A stretch of 64,000 nucleotides of DNA from RGIG9115 sp045603225. Lineage in GTDB: Bacteria; Bacillota; Clostridia; UBA1381. The stretch lies in the NCBI GenBank assembly GCA_045603225.1, contig JAZULT010000071.1, positions 1-64,000 of the forward strand. The letters are read 5' to 3'. The notes below the pieces were generated by a model that saw nothing but the letters and a program-made list of their open reading frames with translations, had not been told where the DNA came from and made no database searches. Positions 59,735-64,000 of the stretch are shown piece after piece. Both the position numbers and the translations under genes were made by a program. The first letter of the stretch is position 1. Each line of letters starts with the position of its first letter.

Positions 59735-61363
59735 ATGATTGAACTTAAAGTTATAAACAAAGCAGGGGAAGAGCTTGCGTATTTAAAGGATAATAATATC
59801 GATTTCGTATATGACAGGGAATATGCGGAAGGCGACAAAATAATAATACATAAGACCGATACAGAGTTTCTTGCACTTCAGCTTGACGAAACTCTTGCGG
59901 AAAGCATTATATACATTCCGACAGGAACGGTCGAGTTTGAAATTCCTTTCGGTGAACTTAAGAGAGGATATGCACCGGAAGCTTTTTCGGGTGAAAATCA
60001 TAGAATAAAGGTTTATGAGCCTGATGATGAAGTTAAGTACGGCACAAGATTACTGTCTCTTAATTCGCATGACAGACGTGGTCAGAAAAGGTATTTTCCG
60101 CACAGCTATGCAAATCTCGTAACACGTGAGGATGTGTGCTTCTTTGAGAGAAACGCAATTGATGGAGTGACGGAAAACCACGGTCACGGAGATTATCCGT
60201 ATCATTCATGGGCAGGCGGAGCGAGAGAAGACCTTGAATATTATATCGATTTCGGTGCAGATATAGAGGTTGACAGACTTGTATTTTATTTAAGAGCGGA
60301 TTTTCCGCATGATACGTACTGGAAGAGTGTAAATGTAAAGCTCGATGACGGTTCTGAATATACAGCGAATTTTGAAAAAACTGATGAAGGACAGGAGCTT
60401 GTTCTTCCTGAAGCTGTTACTACAAGAACGGTTCATCTTACCAAATTCAAGCAGGCATCAATCCCATTTTCATGGGCAGCACTTACGCAGGTTCAGGTTT
60501 ACGGAAGATATGTAAAAGAAGACCTCGGCAGAATAGAGATAAGAAATGCATCCAATTCGAAGGATGTGAAGCATTATACAACTGACAGATTAAGGGAAGA
60601 ATTCCATATTTCAAAGTTGTTTACAAAGGATAATGTAAGAAGGGTTTACAGTCATATAGACAGAATAATAACTGCAGGAATCATGCCTGTTAATGAGGAT
60701 CTTAAGCTGGAAGGCGGAAAAGAGCTTGCAAGTGACTACTTCCTCGAAAGACGTGAAATGGGATGTATCAACATCGGCGGAAAGGGTATTATTACCGTTG
60801 ACGGCGTTGAATACGAAATGAATCCGAGAGACGGAATATATATCGGTATGGGCAATAAGGAGATATCATTTAAATGTGTTGATATCGAAAATCCACCGAA
60901 GTTCTATGTTTCATCTTGTCCTGCACATAAGTCATATCCTACCGTTAAGATTGATATAACAAAGGCAAAGAAGGTTCCGTGCGGAAGTGTAGAGGAATGT
61001 AACAAGAGAGTTATCAATCAGTACATACATCCGGAAGTGATTAAGAGCTGTCAGCTTGCAATGGGACTTACACAGCTTGAACCGGGTTCAAACTGGAACA
61101 CAATGCCTTCTCATACCCACGACAGACGAATGGAAGTATATCTTTATCTTGATATGGGTGAGGATGATGCAGTATTCCATATGATGGGAGAGCCGAATGA
61201 AACAAGACACATTATAATGCATAATGAAGAAGCTGTTATTTCACCGAGCTGGTCAATCCACTCAGGTGTCGGCACAAAGGCATATTCATTTATATGGGCA
61301 ATGTGCGGTGAAAATCAGGAATTTACTGATATGGACTTTATCGAAACAAAGGATTTAAGATAA
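59735..61363 (+). CDS. kduI: 5-keto-4-deoxyuronate isomerase with an extra N-terminal beta-sandwich domain
   Basis: 542 residues, about twice normal KduI. Residues about 267-542 are a complete KduI (IRNASNSKDVKHYTTDRLREEF, DYFLERREMGCINIGG) with metal ligands H460, H462, E467 and H509 (SHTHDRRMEVYLY, SPSWSIHSG). It isomerises the unsaturated uronate product of pectin lyases toward KDG. The first 262 residues have a short beta-domain and a galactose-binding/discoidin-like domain (YYIDFGADIEVDRLVFYLR, VNVKLDDGSEYTANF), a carbohydrate-binding type fold. No stop codon or frameshift separates the parts, so this is a real fusion. A hairpin terminator follows. Confidence 0.9.
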   Translation: MIELKVINKAGEELAYLKDNNIDFVYDREYAEGDKIIIHKTDTEFLALQLDETLAESIIYIPTGTVEFEIPFGELKRGYAPEAFSGENHRIKVYEPDDEVKYGTRLLSLNSHDRRGQKRYFPHSYANLVTREDVCFFERNAIDGVTENHGHGDYPYHSWAGGAREDLEYYIDFGADIEVDRLVFYLRADFPHDTYWKSVNVKLDDGSEYTANFEKTDEGQELVLPEAVTTRTVHLTKFKQASIPFSWAALTQVQVYGRYVKEDLGRIEIRNASNSKDVKHYTTDRLREEFHISKLFTKDNVRRVYSHIDRIITAGIMPVNEDLKLEGGKELASDYFLERREMGCINIGGKGIITVDGVEYEMNPRDGIYIGMGNKEISFKCVDIENPPKFYVSSCPAHKSYPTVKIDITKAKKVPCGSVEECNKRVINQYIHPEVIKSCQLAMGLTQLEPGSNWNTMPSHTHDRRMEVYLYLDMGEDDAVFHMMGEPNETRHIIMHNEEAVISPSWSIHSGVGTKAYSFIWAMCGENQEFTDMDFIETKDLR

Positions 61364-61398
61364 AAAACATGGCGGAGAGTTTTCACCGCCATGTTTTT
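61363..61398. terminator. Bidirectional terminator after kduI
   Basis: AAAAACATGGCGG and CCGCCATGTTTTT form a 13-bp perfect stem with T-runs on both strands. It also ends the convergent Cys-rich peptide gene. Confidence 0.92.
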
Positions 61399-61405
61399 AT
61401 AATGC

Positions 61406-61507
61406 TCAGTTACACATGCAGGTAACAATCACGATAATGATAAGTACCCATAAAATCATGTCTAAATCAAAGTTTCCGCAGCCGTTGTTGCATCCGCATC
61501 CTTCCAT
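61406..61507 (-). CDS. Small Cys/Gly-rich single-helix membrane peptide (YjcZ-like)
   Basis: 33 residues, starting MEGCGCNNGCGNFDLD and continuing as one hydrophobic helix (MILWVLIIIVIVT) to a C-M-C-N end. Five Cys. The GGAGGAG 7 bp upstream is excellent, and a terminator follows immediately, so it is a real gene although very short. It resembles the YjcZ-type sporulation peptides of Bacilli and Clostridia (Gly/Cys-rich head, one TM helix). Upstream lies CATAGTATA, which fits a mother-cell sigma -10 (CATANNNTA). Function is unknown; spore coat or membrane is an inference. Confidence 0.65.
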   Translation of the reverse strand: MEGCGCNNGCGNFDLDMILWVLIIIVIVTCMCN

Positions 61508-61576
61508 GATTCGCTCCTCCTTTCAATCATTGTAGTATATACTATGCTGAATCATGAAATTTGGAACTTGTACATT

Positions 61577-62422
61577 TTAAACATTAATAAATGATTGAAG
61601 ATTATCGTAATTATTTTTTGCTGTGTTATATCCCATTTCGTATGCTTCTCTTAGCTTTGCTTTATCTTTTTCTATTCTTTTTACAGGAAGCGGATTTTCG
61701 GGTGCTATAACAAAAGCGACTCCGTTTTGTTCCTGTTTTCTTATGTAATCAAGTGTATCGTTATACATAATATGTCTGTTTTTCATCGCTTCAATCAACT
61801 TCGGATATTTTCGTAATTTGAGATTAAATAAACCGTTCATTCCTGCGGCTTCTTTTCTGAAATCACGCGGCTGGGTAAGTACCACAACGTTTTTCTTATA
61901 TCCTTGTTTTTCAGACTGCTTTAACGGTATTGAATCGCATATTCCACCGTCAAAATACGGAACACCGTCTATAAATACCGGTCTGGATACTAAAGGCAGA
62001 GAGCTTGAGGCTCGTATTTTAATAACGTCTTCTTTAACGTCATTAATGTACGGATATTCTGCTTTTCCTGTCAGACTGTTTGATATTACTGCCTGCATTT
62101 TTATTCGGTTTGAATTAAATGTATCGCTGTCTATGGGGTTAAGCTCGTTCGGGATTTTTTCGTACAGCATCTCTGCACCGAACAGGTCGCCTGTTGTAAT
62201 AAGGCTGTAAAGACCGCAGTAGTGCTTGTCATCAAGATAATCTGTTGATACTCTGTATGAACGTCCGTGCTGTTTTGACAAATAGCTGACTGCATGGCAT
62301 GCACCGGCTGAAACTCCGATTATATTGTCAAACTCAATATTGTTTTCAAGGAAGAAGTCGAGAACGCCTGTTGTGAAAAAACCGCGCATTCCGCCGCCTT
62401 CAAGGATTAGTCCTGTTTTCAT
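61577..62422 (-). CDS. Patatin-like phospholipase
   Basis: 281 residues with a catalytic Ser-Asp dyad: S38 in GVSAG and D158 in DGG, plus the oxyanion hole GGGMRG (residues 9-14). It is the short bacterial RssA/YjjU type, presumably an intracellular acyl hydrolase acting on lipids. It lies 4 bp after the YhcC-like gene, so the two are co-transcribed. No lipid partner is visible nearby. Confidence 0.9.
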   Translation of the reverse strand: MKTGLILEGGGMRGFFTTGVLDFFLENNIEFDNIIGVSAGACHAVSYLSKQHGRSYRVSTDYLDDKHYCGLYSLITTGDLFGAEMLYEKIPNELNPIDSDTFNSNRIKMQAVISNSLTGKAEYPYINDVKEDVIKIRASSSLPLVSRPVFIDGVPYFDGGICDSIPLKQSEKQGYKKNVVVLTQPRDFRKEAAGMNGLFNLKLRKYPKLIEAMKNRHIMYNDTLDYIRKQEQNGVAFVIAPENPLPVKRIEKDKAKLREAYEMGYNTAKNNYDNLQSFINV

Positions 62423-62426
62423 TTAA

Positions 62427-63368
62427 TCAATCTCCTGTTTTATATAGTTTCCCCTGATAAGTATTTCTTTCTTCGAACATCCTGTCGATACCGTTCAGAA
62501 CCTCGAATTTTTTAAGACTCCACAGCGGAGCGATAAGGTCGCTTCTTGCACCGTCACCGGTCAGTCTCTGAATAACCGTATCCGGAGGCATAAGCTCAAG
62601 CTGTCTGATAACTATATCTGTATATTCTTCCTGAGTCAGGGTTTTAAATTCATTGTTTTCGTATTCTTTGGCAATTTTCGTGTTTTTCAGTATGTGCAGC
62701 AGATGAATTTTAAGAAAGTCAGGAGAAAGCTTTGCAACTTCCCGGGCATTTTCAATCATCATTTCTTTTGTTTCTCCGGGTAATCCGTTTATAAGATGAA
62801 CGCACACCTTAATATTCCTTTTTTTCAGATTGTAATAACCTGTCAGAAATTCGTCGTATGACATACACCTGTTTATACGCACCCCTGTTTCGTCGGAAAC
62901 TGATTGCAGACCGAGCTCAACAATCAGGTCTGTACGTGAGTTCAGGTCTTCAAGATAGTCAAGAACATCGGGAGGAAGTGCATCTGAACGTGTTGCTATA
63001 TCAATGCCAACAACGCCTTTTTTTGACAGGAAAGGTTCAAAGCATCTTTTTAGCTTGCATACAGGTGCATATGTATTTGTGTGCGCCTGAAAATATGGAA
63101 TGTACAGCTTTGCACTTTTCCATTTTCTATGCATTTTTTCGCATATGTCATCAAACTGAAGTTCAAGAGATTCTTCGGGATTTCCGGCAAAATCTCCGCT
63201 TCCAGATGACGAACAGTATGTACAGCCGCCTGTGCCTTTGCTTCCGTCTATATTAGGACAGGTAAATCCTGCGTTTAAAGAAACTTTAAATACTTTTTCA
63301 CCGTACTTTTCTTTAAGATAACTGTCAAGAGTTCTGTATCTCTTGTTGTTAAATGGAGAATCCGGCAT
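62427..63368 (-). CDS. TIGR01212-type radical SAM protein (YhcC family)
   Basis: 313 residues. A radical SAM cluster motif with long spacing (C37, C49, C52; NAGFTCPNIDGSKGTGGCTYC), plus a KVFKVSLNAGF N-terminal pattern and downstream TDLIVELGLQS and VHLINGLPGE motifs. YhcC-type proteins are oxygen-sensitive and of uncertain function in Bacteria, with a possible role in tRNA or cofactor chemistry. The leader overlaps the divergent promoter region of the next gene. Confidence 0.9.
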   Translation of the reverse strand: MPDSPFNNKRYRTLDSYLKEKYGEKVFKVSLNAGFTCPNIDGSKGTGGCTYCSSSGSGDFAGNPEESLELQFDDICEKMHRKWKSAKLYIPYFQAHTNTYAPVCKLKRCFEPFLSKKGVVGIDIATRSDALPPDVLDYLEDLNSRTDLIVELGLQSVSDETGVRINRCMSYDEFLTGYYNLKKRNIKVCVHLINGLPGETKEMMIENAREVAKLSPDFLKIHLLHILKNTKIAKEYENNEFKTLTQEEYTDIVIRQLELMPPDTVIQRLTGDGARSDLIAPLWSLKKFEVLNGIDRMFEERNTYQGKLYKTGD

Positions 63369-63462
63369 ATTATCTATCTCCTTTCATACTTTATTATACC
63401 ATCAAATTTACATTTAGTCAATGTCTGAACTTATATTTTTTATGTTATTTTTAATACAAATA

Positions 63463-63491
63463 TTGACAAATATACATATTGGGTGTATAAT
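63463..63491 (+). promoter_or_regulatory. Promoter of the GH106-like gene
   Basis: TTGACA (63463-63468), 17 bp, TATAAT (63486-63491), perfect consensus, with GGAGG 8 bp before the start codon at 63524. Confidence 0.88.
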
Positions 63492-63523
63492 TAAAATGAT
63501 AACTTATATTTGGAGGACAAATA

Positions 63524-64000
63524 ATGAATTTTAAGGATATACCGAATATATACAGACCTATTCCGTTTTGGAGCTGGAATGAAAAACTTGAGCCGTCAGA
63601 AACAGCTGATCAGGTTAAGACTATGAATAATGTCGGAATCGGCGGTTTTTTTATGCATGCCAGAGGTGGACTCCAGACAAAATTCATGAGCGATGAATGG
63701 TATGAAAATGTTGATTCTGCCGTGAATAAAGCTGAAGAGCTTGGTATGTATGCATGGGCTTACGATGAGAACGGCTGGCCGAGCGGTTTTGGTGACGGAA
63801 GAGTAAACGGAAGAGGGATTAAGTATCAGCAGAAATATCTGCGTATGGAGGATACACATGAACATACGGAAACTGAAATTTGTAAATGCGGTGAGCATTG
63901 GTTTTATTATGATATAAATCCCTTTTATGTTGATACTCTTGATAAGGATGTAATTAAGGTTTTTATTGATGAGATATATCAGCCGTATTACGACAGATAC
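63524..64000 (+). CDS. GH106/GH2-like glycoside hydrolase, N-terminal part (cut by window end)
   Basis: 159 residues are present and the frame runs off the window. The start matches the alpha-L-rhamnosidase GH106-like pattern: NIYRPIPFWSWNEKLEPSE, GIGGFFMHARGGL, then AWAYDENGWPSGFGDG. These segments form the first strands of a TIM barrel. By family knowledge such enzymes cleave terminal rhamnose or related residues from pectin side chains. No signal peptide, so probably cytoplasmic. Its neighbours suggest the same pectic-substrate theme as kduI. Confidence 0.75.
   Translation, partial: MNFKDIPNIYRPIPFWSWNEKLEPSETADQVKTMNNVGIGGFFMHARGGLQTKFMSDEWYENVDSAVNKAEELGMYAWAYDENGWPSGFGDGRVNGRGIKYQQKYLRMEDTHEHTETEICKCGEHWFYYDINPFYVDTLDKDVIKVFIDEIYQPYYDRY

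Overview
The window looks like a chromosomal segment of a low-GC, anaerobic Clostridia-type Firmicute. The grounds are AT-rich codon use, strong GGAGG ribosome binding sites, a CtsR-McsA-McsB-ClpC stress operon, S-layer homology (SLH) anchored secreted enzymes, a glycyl-radical enzyme, and an anaerobic GlpA-like/DUF1667 cluster. The mix of SLH proteins and pectin-type enzymes recalls gut pectin specialists such as Monoglobus. That placement is an inference, not an identification.

Layout. (1) 192-6718: a five-gene operon with a glycyl-radical enzyme activase, a glycyl-radical enzyme (GRE) with an atypical radical-loop motif, an FGGY sugar kinase, mannose-6-phosphate isomerase and a ROK repressor. 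It starts at a near-consensus promoter carrying a perfect ROK-like palindrome. (2) 6721-12043: a 1000-residue double GT-C glycosyltransferase, an orphan fumarase alpha subunit and a CCA-adding enzyme. (3) 12061-42304: a roughly 30 kb glycan-utilisation locus, all on the + strand. It encodes an ADP-ribosylglycohydrolase-fold protein, a GH95 enzyme, a secreted repeat protein, a sugar ABC importer without its ATPase, a membrane histidine kinase with a LuxR-type regulator, two secreted clan-A glycosidases, SLH surface proteins, and cytoplasmic GH31, GH28-type and five-bladed-propeller enzymes. (4) 42304-44419, minus strand: prs, rpsU, yqeY and tRNA-Thr(CGT). (5) 44547-48936: ctsR-mcsA-mcsB-clpC with a CtsR box. 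(6) 48955-53094: a MATE exporter, TrmO, an EamA transporter and a membrane-anchored protein. (7) 53101-57800: a DeoR repressor divergent from a GlpA-like/FAD oxidoreductase/DUF1667/HAD phosphatase operon. (8) 57804-58056: a MITE-like element. (9) 58057-64000: a TIM-barrel protein, a KduI with an extra N-terminal domain, a tiny Cys-rich membrane peptide, a patatin, a YhcC-type radical SAM protein, and the start of a GH106-like hydrolase.

How it works together (inference). Extracellular glycan is bound by a repeated beta-sandwich module present seven times in three secreted proteins. SLH-anchored glycosidases then cut it, the ABC importer takes up the oligosaccharides, and GH95, GH31, GH28 and propeller enzymes finish them in the cytoplasm. 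KduI and the GH106-like enzyme further on suggest pectin or rhamnogalacturonan-type substrates. A 15-bp palindrome lies directly upstream of the -35 element at two promoters of this locus and may bind its activator.

Most promising for novelty: the GRE operon, the seven-copy beta-sandwich module with its shared palindrome, the KduI fusion, the MITE-like element and the Cys-rich 33-residue peptide.
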